From contig NZ_MRSV01000001.1 of the NCBI RefSeq assembly GCF_001909285.1, positions 1,799,051 to 1,863,050 on the forward strand: a stretch of DNA of 64,000 bases, read 5' to 3'. The DNA comes from Exiguobacterium profundum. Lineage in GTDB: Bacteria > Bacillota > Bacilli > Exiguobacteriales > Exiguobacteriaceae. The notes beneath the pieces are model-generated. The model searched no databases and had not been told where the DNA came from. It saw only the letters and a program-made list of their open reading frames with translations. This document shows positions 53,747 to 63,897 of the stretch, one piece after another; the stretch's first letter is position 1, and each line of letters starts with the position of its first letter. Position numbers and translations under genes: made by a program.

Positions 53747-54505
53747 TTATCTTGCGGTCCACCCACCATCGGCTTTCAAAACATCTCCATTCACGAAGCT
53801 CGAATCATCCGATGCTAAAAAGAGGGCGACGTTCGCGATTTGCTCTGGTTCTCCCATCGGGGCTTCCCCCGCCCCTTGAATGGCGCGCATCCCAAGTTCG
53901 CTCGGTGCTGTGATGGTTGACCCAATATTCGTATTGACGCCACCCGGTGCGATGGCGTTTGCTCGAATCTTACCGAGCGTGCCATGTGTCGCCGCGATGT
54001 TCTTCGTCAATCCGATTAACGCATGTTTTGAGGCCACATACGCTGCACCACCTCGTGTACCGAATAATCCTCCGACCGATGCATTGTTGATGATGACGCC
54101 ACCCCGGTTCTGCTTCTCCATCACTTGGATGGCGGCACGTGAAAGTTTCATCGGTCCGGTCAAATTGACGCCAAGGACACGGTCCCATAATTCATCCGTC
54201 ACTTCTCCCACCGTCATGAAGTTGTCCATGATTCCCGCGTTATTGACGAGAATGTCGACCGAGCCGAACGTTTCTTTCGCCGCATCGACGAGTTTGTCAA
54301 TATCCGTTTGATTCGTCACGTTACCAGCAATGCCAAGAACTTCCCCACCCGCTGCTTTGATTTCATCAACTACCGCCTGCACAGCATCTTCATTCAAGTC
54401 GAAGGCGACGACTCGTGCGCCTTCTTCCGCAAACAGTTTGGCGATGGCCCGCCCCATGCCTGAACCTGCGCCAGTGACAATTGCCGTTTTTCCTGAAAGC
54501 TTCAT
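53747..54505 (-). CDS. SDR family oxidoreductase (FabG-like)
   Basis: A 252-residue classical SDR. The cofactor motif TGAGSGMGRAIA is at 12-23, NNAG at about 87-90, the catalytic Ser in NNASVGG and Tyr-x-x-x-Lys in AAYVASKHALIG. The acidic residue after beta-2 (FDLNEDAV) suggests NAD preference. It resembles glucose or 3-oxoacyl-ACP dehydrogenases; the substrate is unknown. AAAGGAGGAATG covers the start. Confidence 0.9.
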   Translation of the reverse strand: MKLSGKTAIVTGAGSGMGRAIAKLFAEEGARVVAFDLNEDAVQAVVDEIKAAGGEVLGIAGNVTNQTDIDKLVDAAKETFGSVDILVNNAGIMDNFMTVGEVTDELWDRVLGVNLTGPMKLSRAAIQVMEKQNRGGVIINNASVGGLFGTRGGAAYVASKHALIGLTKNIAATHGTLGKIRANAIAPGGVNTNIGSTITAPSELGMRAIQGAGEAPMGEPEQIANVALFLASDDSSFVNGDVLKADGGWTAR

Positions 54506-54690
54506 TCCTCATTCCTCCTTTGAAAGGTCAGAACGTATACGATGTGTGATGACAGTAATCTGCCTGTCACTATGTTATACCCACATTTGGTTGCGAGCCT
54601 CCTGAGAAACATGGCGATTTTTCTTCAATTGACTCCCAGCAATCTTTATACTTGAATGGAAAGCACTCCATTATATAAAGGAGAGATGAC

Positions 54691-55527
54691 GTGAGACAAT
54701 TCCATGCAACCGTCCATGGTCGAGGTGAACCTGTACTTTTCCTTCCCGGTGGAGGATTCACTGGGTCACAAGGCCAATTATTTGCCGAAGCATTACATAA
54801 CGATTTCGAAGTTCACCTGTTAGATCTACCTGGATTTGGTGAAAGTGAGGGACTACATACATTCGCCACGTCCAAAGTACTCGCGGACTGGGTCGAGACG
54901 TATCGAATCTCACGACACCTTGAATCGGTTCGACTAATCGGTCATTCGATGGGAGGTGCCATCGCCCTGGCTTATGCAGTCCATTATCCAGACCAAGTCA
55001 GGCATTTGATACTTCTCGACCAAGGACATAAACCGAACGCTATGCTACCATATCGGGAATATGGCATCTTCGGATTCGCCTTACCGCTTTTACGTCTACT
55101 GTATCACCATTCACCACGACGCCTCTTGAACTGGATTGAAACGAAAGTGAATAAGAATGACCCCACGTTTTCTGAAGAGCGGTTCCAACTGTTCTGTCGA
55201 CGAATCGGGGTCGAGCCGACGTTATCGATTCGTTCAGCTGTCGAGCAATCGGCCCGTCTTTCGACCGGTGGCTTACACTTGTTGTTTGGTTATGATGGAT
55301 TGGATTTTAAGGACTTGTTACGACGCGTCCAAGTCCCGACGCACCTGTATTATGCGGATTTCACGGGAATTGATTTGAAGGAGGCGAAGCGAACGCTCCA
55401 TCATGTCAAACGAGCGGAACGACTGCTTCATCCTTCTGTACAATTGATTGCCGTACCAGGTGGACACTTCGTTCAATGGAGCCGTCATTTCTCGATGGAA
55501 AACGTTGAGCGGTTCTTACATACATAA
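54691..55527 (+). CDS. Alpha/beta hydrolase
   Basis: A 278-residue cytosolic hydrolase. The oxyanion region is LFLPGGGFTGSQG, the nucleophile elbow is GHSMGG (Ser about 89) and the C-terminal catalytic His is in VPGGHFVQWSR. The family includes esterases, lipases and C-C hydrolases. The start is GTG at 54691, preceded by AAGGAGAGATGAC. It is convergent to another hydrolase gene across a palindromic terminator. Confidence 0.88.
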   Translation: MRQFHATVHGRGEPVLFLPGGGFTGSQGQLFAEALHNDFEVHLLDLPGFGESEGLHTFATSKVLADWVETYRISRHLESVRLIGHSMGGAIALAYAVHYPDQVRHLILLDQGHKPNAMLPYREYGIFGFALPLLRLLYHHSPRRLLNWIETKVNKNDPTFSEERFQLFCRRIGVEPTLSIRSAVEQSARLSTGGLHLLFGYDGLDFKDLLRRVQVPTHLYYADFTGIDLKEAKRTLHHVKRAERLLHPSVQLIAVPGGHFVQWSRHFSMENVERFLHT

Positions 55528-55561
55528 AACAAGACAGCGGAGAGGTTTCCGCTGTCTTGTT
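55528..55561. terminator. Bidirectional hairpin between two hydrolase genes
   Basis: AACAAGACAGCGG and CCGCTGTCTTGTT form a perfect 13-bp stem. T tracts are weak on both strands, so termination efficiency may be moderate. Confidence 0.6.
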
Positions 55562-55563
55562 CG

Positions 55564-56520
55564 TCATGATGCCCAGTCGTGGCGCTTTAGCCATTCGTGA
55601 AGTTGATGCTGTAGCTCAGGATGGAGCGGTTCACTGAGTTGTGAACGATATTGTTTTTTCACGTCCAAAATACTCATCTCACCATCGAAATGTTTCAACA
55701 TATGGTCCATGTCCTTAATCTTTTGTACCTCGATATGCTCTACGTGAAGTGCAGCGAGCTCATCTAGATGCTCGACGTCCGTTTGAACGTCCCGGTCTCC
55801 TGTCAGTGCGAGCGTCGGAATGTTCAATTGAACCAATCGTTCTCGAAGTGACACGTCTGTGTGTGCAAGATGCTCCCGTAACCATTTGGCAGGGAACTTC
55901 ATCAGCTGGATCCGCATCGTATCCTGATCCGTTGCTGTGACGCGCTCGAACAGTTTTTGTTGTTTTTTTACGACCGACTTCTCATTCAAGCTAAAGCGAA
56001 GCAGTTTACCCTTGATCCCTTTCGTACGTTTCACTTCATCGAGTAAGGCATGCGCCTGTTCCTGCATGCTCGTCTTCAAGGCGACACCGGCACCAGACAA
56101 CAGGATGAGACCAGAAACGGATTCACGTTCTGCTGCGAGTGTCGCGACGATACATCCTTCGCTATGGCCGAGCAATAAAACGTCTTGTGAGACATGGTCA
56201 TGAGATTTCAGATAACGGACGACCGCCGACACGTCATCAACGAGTCCTGTCAGACCGACGCTATGTCGATTGCCACCACTCTTGCCAATCCCCCGTTTGT
56301 CATAGCGTAATGTGATGAATCCTTGGATCGTCAGCCATTCTGCTAAGTCTTTATACAAGTTTGACTTGAAGCCGGTACCGTTTCCGTCACGGTCCAATCC
56401 TCCCGTCCCTCCGATGAGGACGATGGCTGGAAAGGACGACCGTTCCTGATCGGGTGTCGTTATGGTGGCAGCAATGGTTGTTTCCCCTTGAATCAACACA
56501 TTTTCTTGTTTATACATCAT
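55564..56520 (-). CDS. Alpha/beta hydrolase
   Basis: A 318-residue dienelactone-hydrolase or peptidase-S9-like protein. The oxyanion loop is VLIGGTGGLDRDGNG, the nucleophile elbow GHSEGC (Ser about 121), Asp in LTGDRDVQ and a His near DMDHMLKHFDG. Relatives (YhdR/Est-like, DUF1749) are esterases. It overlaps the upstream regulator gene by 11 bases and is probably controlled by it. Confidence 0.88.
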   Translation of the reverse strand: MMYKQENVLIQGETTIAATITTPDQERSSFPAIVLIGGTGGLDRDGNGTGFKSNLYKDLAEWLTIQGFITLRYDKRGIGKSGGNRHSVGLTGLVDDVSAVVRYLKSHDHVSQDVLLLGHSEGCIVATLAAERESVSGLILLSGAGVALKTSMQEQAHALLDEVKRTKGIKGKLLRFSLNEKSVVKKQQKLFERVTATDQDTMRIQLMKFPAKWLREHLAHTDVSLRERLVQLNIPTLALTGDRDVQTDVEHLDELAALHVEHIEVQKIKDMDHMLKHFDGEMSILDVKKQYRSQLSEPLHPELQHQLHEWLKRHDWAS

Positions 56521-57067
56521 CCATCTCCTCCTTTTCTTCTACCGGCATGAACGCGTAGGAGAATTTCCGCAACGTACGTTCTTCAGATGGTTCATGCTCG
56601 AGCACTCCCTCTAAGAGATCGTAGAGACCTCTTAGGAATCGATCACTCTCGGCATCAGACAGATAAAGTGGGATACTCCGAAAGCCGACCTTGTCTCCTT
56701 GAAGGTCGATTTTGTCCCGCTTTAAATAGTCTCCGAAATCCATGAGCAGTGACATCGCGAACGTGTAACATATTTTATATAGTTGTTCACGATCTTCCTC
56801 TTCGACGACTTGATTGACAGCGGTCAATGGATTGTTTTGAATCGCGTACACTTTTTCATACACTCCACGTACTTTGTTCTCACTTGCGACAGATAAAATC
56901 TCGTCTTGTACCATCTTGTTGATATGGCGATAGAGGCTCGCTTGGGGCACATCGGGAAGCAACTTTGCCAACTCTCCGGTCGTCACTTGCTCGTTCATGA
57001 GAACGTGCTGAAAAATTTTCATGCGAATCGGGTTTAACAGACTTTTTAAAACGTCTTGATTCATCAT
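56510..57067 (-). CDS. ArsR-like winged-helix transcriptional regulator
   Basis: A 185-residue regulator with an N-terminal winged helix: LLNPIRMKIFQHVLMNEQVTTGELAKLLPDVPQASLYRHINKMV (in parts) resembles PadR/ArsR-like HTH_20 proteins. The C-terminal half is helical and acidic. GAGGTG lies 5 bases from ATG 57067 and 8 from 57064. It forms a coupled pair with the hydrolase. Two palindromes (57079-57098 and 57108-57120) lie directly upstream and are its likely operators, consistent with autoregulation. Confidence 0.82.
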   Translation of the reverse strand: MMNQDVLKSLLNPIRMKIFQHVLMNEQVTTGELAKLLPDVPQASLYRHINKMVQDEILSVASENKVRGVYEKVYAIQNNPLTAVNQVVEEEDREQLYKICYTFAMSLLMDFGDYLKRDKIDLQGDKVGFRSIPLYLSDAESDRFLRGLYDLLEGVLEHEPSEERTLRKFSYAFMPVEEKEEMDDV

Positions 57068-57078
57068 CTTCACCTCAT

Positions 57079-57098
57079 TATTATCATATTTGATAATA
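57079..57098 (-). promoter_or_regulatory. Operator-like palindrome upstream of the ArsR-like regulator
   Basis: TATTATCA and TGATAATA are perfect 8-bp inverted arms with a 4-bp spacer, 12 bases before the start codon. A related site lies at 57108-57120. Confidence 0.55.
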
Positions 57099-57107
57099 TT
57101 ATTACTT

Positions 57108-57120
57108 ATGATAATATCAT
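57108..57120 (-). promoter_or_regulatory. Second operator-like palindrome
   Basis: ATGATA-A-TATCAT is a 13-base palindrome sharing the TGATA/TATCA core with the neighbouring site at 57079-57098. Confidence 0.45.
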
Positions 57121-57148
57121 GCGTCCGAATATGTGTCTATGTCCATAT

Positions 57149-57172
57149 AAAAAGCCGCCCTCATTGGCGGCT
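57149..57172 (-). terminator. Terminator of the excalibur protein gene
   Basis: AGCCGCC (57153-57159) pairs with GGCGGCT (57166-57172); the minus strand continues into T5. Confidence 0.75.
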
Positions 57173-57184
57173 ATATACATGTTC

Positions 57185-57448
57185 TTATCTCTCACAGGCG
57201 ATTCCATCTTTGTCGCGATCACGTGCTTTGTTCGCGTCATATAGTGCTTTACTTACATATGGCGTGTAACGTGTCTTACCACCTTTATTTTTCGTCGTCT
57301 TTTACTTGGCTACACCACCTTTATACGTTTTGTTTAACTCTGTACAGTTTTTAAATGTCTTGACCGCTGCATCTACTGATTTTGTCGGTGTTGAAGACAA
57401 TCCGATGACTAGAATGAATGTTGAAAGTGCTAGCATGACTTTTTTCAT
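57185..57448 (-). pseudogene. Excalibur calcium-binding domain protein, interrupted by an in-frame TAA
   Basis: An 87-codon frame. The signal peptide is KKVMLALSTFILVIGLSSTP, followed by VKTFKNCTELNKTYKGGVAK, a TAA at 57302-57304, and then, in the same frame, KTTKNKGGKTRYTPYVSK and DANKARDRDKDGIACER. The last segment is the excalibur motif DxDxDGxxCE. Related proteins typically have Ser where the stop lies (GGVAKS). AGGAGGGA precedes the ATG. One substitution restores the gene. Confidence 0.8.
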
Positions 57449-57514
57449 GAAATCCCTCCTCTTAGATGGTATATCGGGTAATTTTGTGTGAGTTGAATCA
57501 TTCTCAAAACAACA

Positions 57515-57554
57515 TAAAAAATCCTTCTCATTTTATATAGAAAACAAAAAGGAT
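57515..57554 (-). terminator. Terminator of the SDR gene
   Basis: ATCCTTCTCATTTT (57521-57534) and AAAACAAAAAGGAT (57541-57554) form an A/T-rich stem with several wobbles, followed by T6 on the minus strand. Confidence 0.5.
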
Positions 57555-57562
57555 ATGATTCA

Positions 57563-58387
57563 TTATTTCTTTTCAACGACACCTCGGACAATCGCGAAGA
57601 ATACCCGGTTCGGAAGATAACGCTTGAGGGCAATCAAAAGGCCCGCTTGTTTACCTGCTGGATAACGGAGTCGTTTCTTCCGTTCGGTCGCGGCTCGCCA
57701 AATCGTCTCAGCGACAACGTCTGGACCTTCGGCGTTCGCACCAGCGGCATTCGTGTTATGGAGCGCAACCTCTGTGTAGCCATCATATACATCGAGCGGT
57801 TGGTCACGGACGAGTTCTTGGGAACGACCGTAAAAGTCTGTCTTAATCGGTCCCGGCTCAATCAATTTCATGTCGATATTGAAAGGTGCCAACTCGAACT
57901 GGAGCGATTCGATGAATCCTTCAATCGCCCATTTTGAACTGTGATACAAGCTGTAAATTGGGAATGTGATCTGTCCACCGACGGAGGAGACGGTCACGAT
58001 CCGTCCGCTCCGCTGTTTACGAAAGTATGGCAGTGCTGTCCGGATCACATTCATGACCCCGAATACGTTCGTATCAAATTGCCGTTGAATCTGTTCGGGA
58101 GAGGCTTCCTCGAAAATCCCTACCGCTCCATACCCAGCATTGTTCAACAACACATCCATCGTTCCGTGATCCGAGACGATTTGTTTAAATGCCTCTCGGA
58201 TACTCGTCTCGTTCGTCACATCTAGCTGATAGAGAGACACCCCTTTTAGGTGAGACAGTTCTTGATGATCTTCAGGTCTTCGCATCGTAGCGGCGACATG
58301 CCAGCCTCGTTTGCTGAACAGTTCGACCGTCGCTCGGCCAATTCCGCTCGATGCTCCTGTGATGACAATCGTTTGTTTTTGGTTCAT
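57563..58387 (-). CDS. SDR family oxidoreductase
   Basis: A 274-residue classical SDR. Features: TGASSGIGRATVELF cofactor loop, NNAGYGAVG, catalytic Ser in VTVSSVGG and Tyr-x-x-x-Lys in YSLYHSSKWAIEGF. It resembles the retinol dehydrogenase-like SDRs of Bacillales. ATG 58387 has AAGGGG at 7 bases. It lies downstream of the ArsR gene, and its promoter region contains the same 16-bp operator as the arsR-type gene, so it is the likely regulated target. Confidence 0.88.
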   Translation of the reverse strand: MNQKQTIVITGASSGIGRATVELFSKRGWHVAATMRRPEDHQELSHLKGVSLYQLDVTNETSIREAFKQIVSDHGTMDVLLNNAGYGAVGIFEEASPEQIQRQFDTNVFGVMNVIRTALPYFRKQRSGRIVTVSSVGGQITFPIYSLYHSSKWAIEGFIESLQFELAPFNIDMKLIEPGPIKTDFYGRSQELVRDQPLDVYDGYTEVALHNTNAAGANAEGPDVVAETIWRAATERKKRLRYPAGKQAGLLIALKRYLPNRVFFAIVRGVVEKK

Positions 58388-58412
58388 ATTCATTCCCCTT
58401 TAATGTTTATAT

Positions 58413-58428
58413 GTTTAAACTTTTAAAC
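58413..58428. promoter_or_regulatory. Shared operator upstream of the SDR gene
   Basis: The 16-mer GTTTAAACTTTTAAAC is 26 bases before the SDR start. Its exact reverse complement occurs at 58811-58826 before the ArsR gene. It is a likely ArsR-family operator. Confidence 0.65.
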
Positions 58429-58474
58429 TCATTGGTGAAAAAGAAGCCTTTCTCCCTGTTTCCAAAAAGAAAGG

Positions 58475-58798
58475 TCAAAGGATGCATTCGTCTTCTATCG
58501 CTCGTGTCAGTGCCTTCAGCAGTCCGACCGCATTCTCGAGCGTCAGGAAGTAAAAGTTCTCTGTCCCGACTTTCTCTGATGAGACGATGCCCGCTTGTCG
58601 AAGTAGTTTGAGATGATGCGAGATGGCCGGTCGAGACAACTCAATCTTCTCATCAATCTGATTGACGTTTAAGCGTTCATGTTTGGCGATCTCGACGATG
58701 ATGCGTTGACGATTGACGTCGGCTAATACTTGGAACAATGGAATCGCATCTTCAAATAAAGATAACGAGACTTCGGGTGTGGCATCTGGTTGTTTCAT
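58475..58798 (-). CDS. ArsR family transcriptional regulator
   Basis: A 107-residue winged-helix repressor: LFQVLADVNRQRIIVEIAKHERLNVNQIDEKIELSRPAISHHLKLLRQAGIVSSEKVG (in parts). The recognition helix SRPAISHHLKLL is typical of ArsR/SmtB. The metal motif ELCVCDL in alpha-3 is absent, so it is not a classical metal sensor. ATG 58798 has GGAG at 8 bases. The SDR gene follows after 87 bases that contain the shared operator. Confidence 0.85.
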   Translation of the reverse strand: MKQPDATPEVSLSLFEDAIPLFQVLADVNRQRIIVEIAKHERLNVNQIDEKIELSRPAISHHLKLLRQAGIVSSEKVGTENFYFLTLENAVGLLKALTRAIEDECIL

Positions 58799-58810
58799 AT
58801 TCATCACTCC

Positions 58811-58826
58811 GTTTAAAAGTTTAAAC
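58811..58826. promoter_or_regulatory. Shared operator upstream of the ArsR gene
   Basis: GTTTAAAAGTTTAAAC, the exact reverse complement of the site at 58413-58428, lies 12 bases before the ArsR start. It suggests autoregulation. Confidence 0.65.
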
Positions 58827-58867
58827 GTTTAATCCTGTACTAAGAATACTAGGTGATCCGCCTTCTG

Positions 58868-59680
58868 TCAACGAAGTTGTTCGTACACTTCACGTAGAAT
58901 GCTTGCAATCATGTGTCTCGAGTCATAATCCCGCTTGGAGATTTTGACGAGCGGCGATGGTTCGGGGAAGAGCTGGGCATTGATGTCGTCAATGTTGTAG
59001 CCCGCTGCAGTTTTTGTTATCACGTTATCAGTCAAACGTTCTAGATAATCGAGCTTTTTGGTCAGTTTTTCCCTTCCCTGTTTGAGATGCCCGGCGTGTT
59101 GGCAATAAACTTCCTCGAAATTAAGACTCAGAACACGTTTGAGAGAACGAATCTGTTCAGGTACCGACTCCTCCGGAATCATCACCTTCGGATAAGGATG
59201 GACGAACAAATCACCCGAGAACAGCCGACCGTTCTCCTCGTCGTATAAGACGACGTGATTCGGTTCATGACCAGGTGTATGGATTACCTGATAAGTATGA
59301 TGTTCTGATGTGATCTGATTGTCATAATAGGCAATCGGCTGAAACGGTTCGGGGTCTCCTGAAAAGCGTGCCCGATAATCTGGGATGTCTAGCCCCGTCC
59401 GGCACATGTCCCTGGCGGATTCTCGTATGTAAATTGGGACACCGTATGTCCGTTCAAGCCAGGCTGCCGTTCCGATATGGTCTTCATGGGGGTGCGTGAT
59501 GCTGACAAGATCGATTGGAACCGACTCATAAAACGGTTGAAGTTCGGGTAGCATCGTGCGTGTTCCCGTATCGATGAGCATCCCGTCGATATAATACACA
59601 TACATCGACATCTCGAATGGACCGTTCTTTACGTTGGCACAAACAGCCGTCACCGGTCCATAGTTCTTTATTTGCATCAT
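58868..59680 (-). CDS. MBL-fold metallohydrolase
   Basis: A 270-residue glyoxalase II-like metallohydrolase. Ligands are THPHEDHIG (HxHxDH), His in HTPGHEPNHV, Asp in LFSGDLFVH and His in CQHAGH. It is cytosolic. GGAGGG precedes two ATG codons (59680 and 59677), the second with better spacing. The substrate is unknown; the C-terminal helical part (about 200-270) is longer than in simple glyoxalases. Confidence 0.87.
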   Translation of the reverse strand: MMQIKNYGPVTAVCANVKNGPFEMSMYVYYIDGMLIDTGTRTMLPELQPFYESVPIDLVSITHPHEDHIGTAAWLERTYGVPIYIRESARDMCRTGLDIPDYRARFSGDPEPFQPIAYYDNQITSEHHTYQVIHTPGHEPNHVVLYDEENGRLFSGDLFVHPYPKVMIPEESVPEQIRSLKRVLSLNFEEVYCQHAGHLKQGREKLTKKLDYLERLTDNVITKTAAGYNIDDINAQLFPEPSPLVKISKRDYDSRHMIASILREVYEQLR

Positions 59681-59716
59681 GCGTCCCTCCAATTTTTCAC
59701 TTTTCTTCATTATATC

Positions 59717-59759
59717 GAAAAAGAGCAAAGACCTGCAGACATTTCACAGTTCTTTGCTC
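59717..59759 (-). terminator. Terminator of the 6-phospho-beta-glucosidase gene
   Basis: GAGCAAAGA (59723-59731) pairs with TCTTTGCTC (59751-59759); the minus strand ends in T5. It lies 8 bases after the stop codon. Confidence 0.7.
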
Positions 59760-59766
59760 ATCTTAT

Positions 59767-61281
<1,515 letters not shown>

Positions 61282-61299
61282 TTACTTTTGTTTTATTCA

Positions 61300-61308
61300 T
61301 GATATAAT
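61300..61308 (+). promoter_or_regulatory. Extended -10 promoter element of the GntR gene
   Basis: TGATATAAT is a perfect extended -10 (TGnTATAAT) 31 bases before the regulator start; the -35 is weak, as usual for such promoters. Confidence 0.5.
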
Positions 61309-61339
61309 AGAACCAGTGACGAAAAAGTGAGGAATGACC

Positions 61340-62050
61340 ATGCTAAAATACCAACAAATCGCGAATGAAATCGAACAATACATCCACGAACAAAACTTAA
61401 AACAAGGCGATAAGCTCCCTGTCCTTGAGCAGATGATGAATCAATATGGAGTGAGCAAGAGCACTATCACGAAAGCTTTAGAGCTGCTCGAACGAAAGGG
61501 TGTCATTTTTCAACTGCGAGGAAGCGGCATTTTCGTCAGACGACATAATCGACCTGGCTATATGAGCCTCTTCTCGACCCAAGGTTTCAAGAGCAATCTC
61601 GGAGACCGTGTCTTGACATCTGATGTGATTGATGTGTCTGTCGTGAAGCCAGACTCGACGGTTGCAGAGAATCTCGGGATTGACGTGTCGGACGATGTAT
61701 ATCGGGTCGAACGGGTAAGGTATGTGGATGGAGAGGTGCTCTGTCACGAGGAATCCTATTATGTGAAAGCTATCGTCCCCTATTTGAATCGCGAAATTGT
61801 GGCAGACTCTATTTTCGATTATGTCCAAAGCGCGCTCGGCGTCACGATTGGATTTTCTGACATGTATCTACAGGTCGGGCGATTGACGGAAAGTGAAGCG
61901 GAACACCTCGGATTGCAAGAGAATGATCCGACACTTCGCATCGAGACGATCTTCCATCTCACGAATGGGAAACCATTTGACTATTCCCGCATCACCTATC
62001 ATTACACACATTCACAGTTCGTCATTCAGGCGAACGGGCCCTATATGTAA
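61340..62050 (+). CDS. GntR/HutC-family regulator with UTRA domain
   Basis: A 236-residue regulator. The N-terminal winged helix (KYQQIANEIEQYIHEQNLKQGDKLPVLEQMMNQYGVSKSTITKALELLERKGVIFQLRGSGIFV in parts) is followed by a UTRA ligand-binding domain (about 75-235). This subgroup (TreR, BglR, YydK) senses phosphorylated sugars. ATG 61340 is 7 bases after GTGAGG. It is divergent to the phospho-beta-glucosidase gene and probably represses it through the 24-bp palindrome. Confidence 0.9.
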   Translation: MLKYQQIANEIEQYIHEQNLKQGDKLPVLEQMMNQYGVSKSTITKALELLERKGVIFQLRGSGIFVRRHNRPGYMSLFSTQGFKSNLGDRVLTSDVIDVSVVKPDSTVAENLGIDVSDDVYRVERVRYVDGEVLCHEESYYVKAIVPYLNREIVADSIFDYVQSALGVTIGFSDMYLQVGRLTESEAEHLGLQENDPTLRIETIFHLTNGKPFDYSRITYHYTHSQFVIQANGPYM

Positions 62051-62052
62051 AG

Positions 62053-62085
62053 ACAACCCCTCATGCGCGCATGAGGGGTTGTTTA
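62053..62085. terminator. Bidirectional terminator after the GntR gene
   Basis: A perfect 15+15 palindrome (62053-62067 and 62068-62082) ends in TTT. It separates the convergent GntR gene and the unknown membrane protein gene. Confidence 0.75.
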
Positions 62086-62086
62086 A

Positions 62087-62818
62087 TCATTTACTATGCC
62101 TCTTTTTAGTCCGTCGATACGTCCAATATCCGAATGGCAACATCGCTAACACCGCAATGCCAATCAATCGATTGGTGCTCGATGTTGGCTTGTTTGACTC
62201 TTCCTCATCCGAATAGCCATCCGCTCCATCCATCATCCCTTCTTCGGCATTCCCTTCAATACTTTCATGCTCTTCAATCAATAAGGTTTGAAACGCCTCA
62301 GTTGAAATCGCATCTCCGCTAATCATCTGTTTTGAATTAGATGTCAACGCTGTCAACATGTCCCCATCATAATCAAACCACGCCGATTCTTCTGTGTACT
62401 TCACGAGATCGCCTTTAACGTTCATCAACGCTTTCGGAGTTTCTTTGTCAGAACCGAACGTTGAGAACGCATATGTATTTGCGGATTGTTCATACGTTCC
62501 GATCACGTTGACCGGTTCATCATCTTGAAAGACGGTCGCCACAAATTCTTTTATTGGGACGAACGTACACGTTTCCCCCGTTTTGTAGCAAGAGGATGAC
62601 GGAATATACGTCTCCAACAACGGACCGAACGTGATGTTCTCGCTGTCGTTCATATGATAGTAGGTCGGGTCATCTCCCTGGATATGATCCACAACAATGT
62701 CATAAAAATGTTCATCCGCAAAACGTTCCGCCGAAGATTCGGTCATCTCGGCTGATACGGTTGTCGTACTCGCAAGTAGTCCGATACAACATATGAATAA
62801 GCTCGTCATTCGTTGCAT
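62087..62818 (-). CDS. Exported membrane-anchored protein of unknown function
   Basis: A 243-residue protein with a signal peptide (TSLFICCIGLLASTTTVSA), an extracytoplasmic part of about 180 residues with two cysteines (SSCYKTGETC) and a C-terminal helix (LIGIAVLAMLPFGYWTY) with a basic tail. I do not recognise the family. It follows the DUF58 gene by 15 bases and is probably part of the second MoxR operon, taking the position of the membrane partner. Confidence 0.7.
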   Translation of the reverse strand: MQRMTSLFICCIGLLASTTTVSAEMTESSAERFADEHFYDIVVDHIQGDDPTYYHMNDSENITFGPLLETYIPSSSCYKTGETCTFVPIKEFVATVFQDDEPVNVIGTYEQSANTYAFSTFGSDKETPKALMNVKGDLVKYTEESAWFDYDGDMLTALTSNSKQMISGDAISTEAFQTLLIEEHESIEGNAEEGMMDGADGYSDEEESNKPTSSTNRLIGIAVLAMLPFGYWTYRRTKKRHSK

Positions 62819-62833
62819 GTGTTTCTCCTTTCA

Positions 62834-63895
62834 TCATCCTGAAGATTTCAAAAACATCGCGTAATTGATGTGAATCAATTCGGCATGCGGTTGCTTGTGA
62901 CGACTGACATATGACGTGAATCGTGATGACGCGACAAATGCATTTGATTCATGGATCATCGCCAGTCGTACGAGAATCAGGCGTAATTGTTTTCGTCCTT
63001 CTCCAAGTACAATATGGTCGATTTGCTTGTGTTTGTCGAGTCGGTTGATCAAGAGCTCTACTTTGCAGTCTTCTTTGATTAAATATGAGACCCAATACGC
63101 CGTCTGTTGAATCAAGTCTTCATATTGCGCATGGAGCCCATTGCCGAGCGGCCCGCTCAAATCGAGAGAGATCGTGAACGTGTCGAGGTTTTGTCGCTCG
63201 TAGACTTTTGCCTGGACATGGCCGGTCTTTGAAGTGGCGACCCAGTCAATCTGTTTGGCCGGCTCTTTCTCATATCGTTTCGCGCTTTGAATCATCAAAG
63301 GGTCTTTCAGCGGAGAATGTTTGACGATGCGGTCACCCATCCGAATCATGCGCGATTCGGATATCGGCGATTTCGTGATGGCGGGCAACACGATCCATGA
63401 GGGAAGCGTTATCCCCTCATCCGTGAAGAAGAGGGTTCCCAAGTGAAACGGTAAGGTGACACGCATGACACATGTATGAATCGAAGCGGGTCCTCGCTTC
63501 ACAACAGAGACGGACACATGATGAATGTCTTCTTCAATCCGTGAATCATATGCGCCTGACCCGTTCTCGAAAGACATCCGTTCATCCCCCTCCAATCGAA
63601 TCGATAGCGGGACGCCGAGGGCAATGATTCGCTCATACCCATCAATGTGAATGACACATGTCGTCTTATCGTCGATGAACAAGAGGTCTTCTTTCTGCCG
63701 GATGGAAAATGAGACTTCGTTTGAAAGTGTTCGAATAATTCGTTTCCGGATGAACATGACGATTAATAATGCTCCGCATACATAAGCGATGGGCCATATA
63801 TAAGGCATCCACATGGTGAGGAGGCCGAGACTGACATAAGCCGGCCAAAGTTGGTCTTGTAAGATGGATGGTGTACTGATTTCGACCTGTCGCAT
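62834..63895 (-). CDS. DUF58 domain-containing membrane protein (second copy)
   Basis: A 353-residue paralogue of the protein at 46637: two N-terminal helices, a beta-rich middle and a DUF58 C-terminal domain (HSPLKDPLMIQSAKRYEKEPAKQIDWVATSKTGHVQAKVYERQ in parts). It starts 2 bases after the partial MoxR gene stop and is followed by the unknown exported protein. The set is a second MoxR-DUF58 locus. Confidence 0.85.
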   Translation of the reverse strand: MRQVEISTPSILQDQLWPAYVSLGLLTMWMPYIWPIAYVCGALLIVMFIRKRIIRTLSNEVSFSIRQKEDLLFIDDKTTCVIHIDGYERIIALGVPLSIRLEGDERMSFENGSGAYDSRIEEDIHHVSVSVVKRGPASIHTCVMRVTLPFHLGTLFFTDEGITLPSWIVLPAITKSPISESRMIRMGDRIVKHSPLKDPLMIQSAKRYEKEPAKQIDWVATSKTGHVQAKVYERQNLDTFTISLDLSGPLGNGLHAQYEDLIQQTAYWVSYLIKEDCKVELLINRLDKHKQIDHIVLGEGRKQLRLILVRLAMIHESNAFVASSRFTSYVSRHKQPHAELIHINYAMFLKSSG

Positions 63896-63897
63896 CG

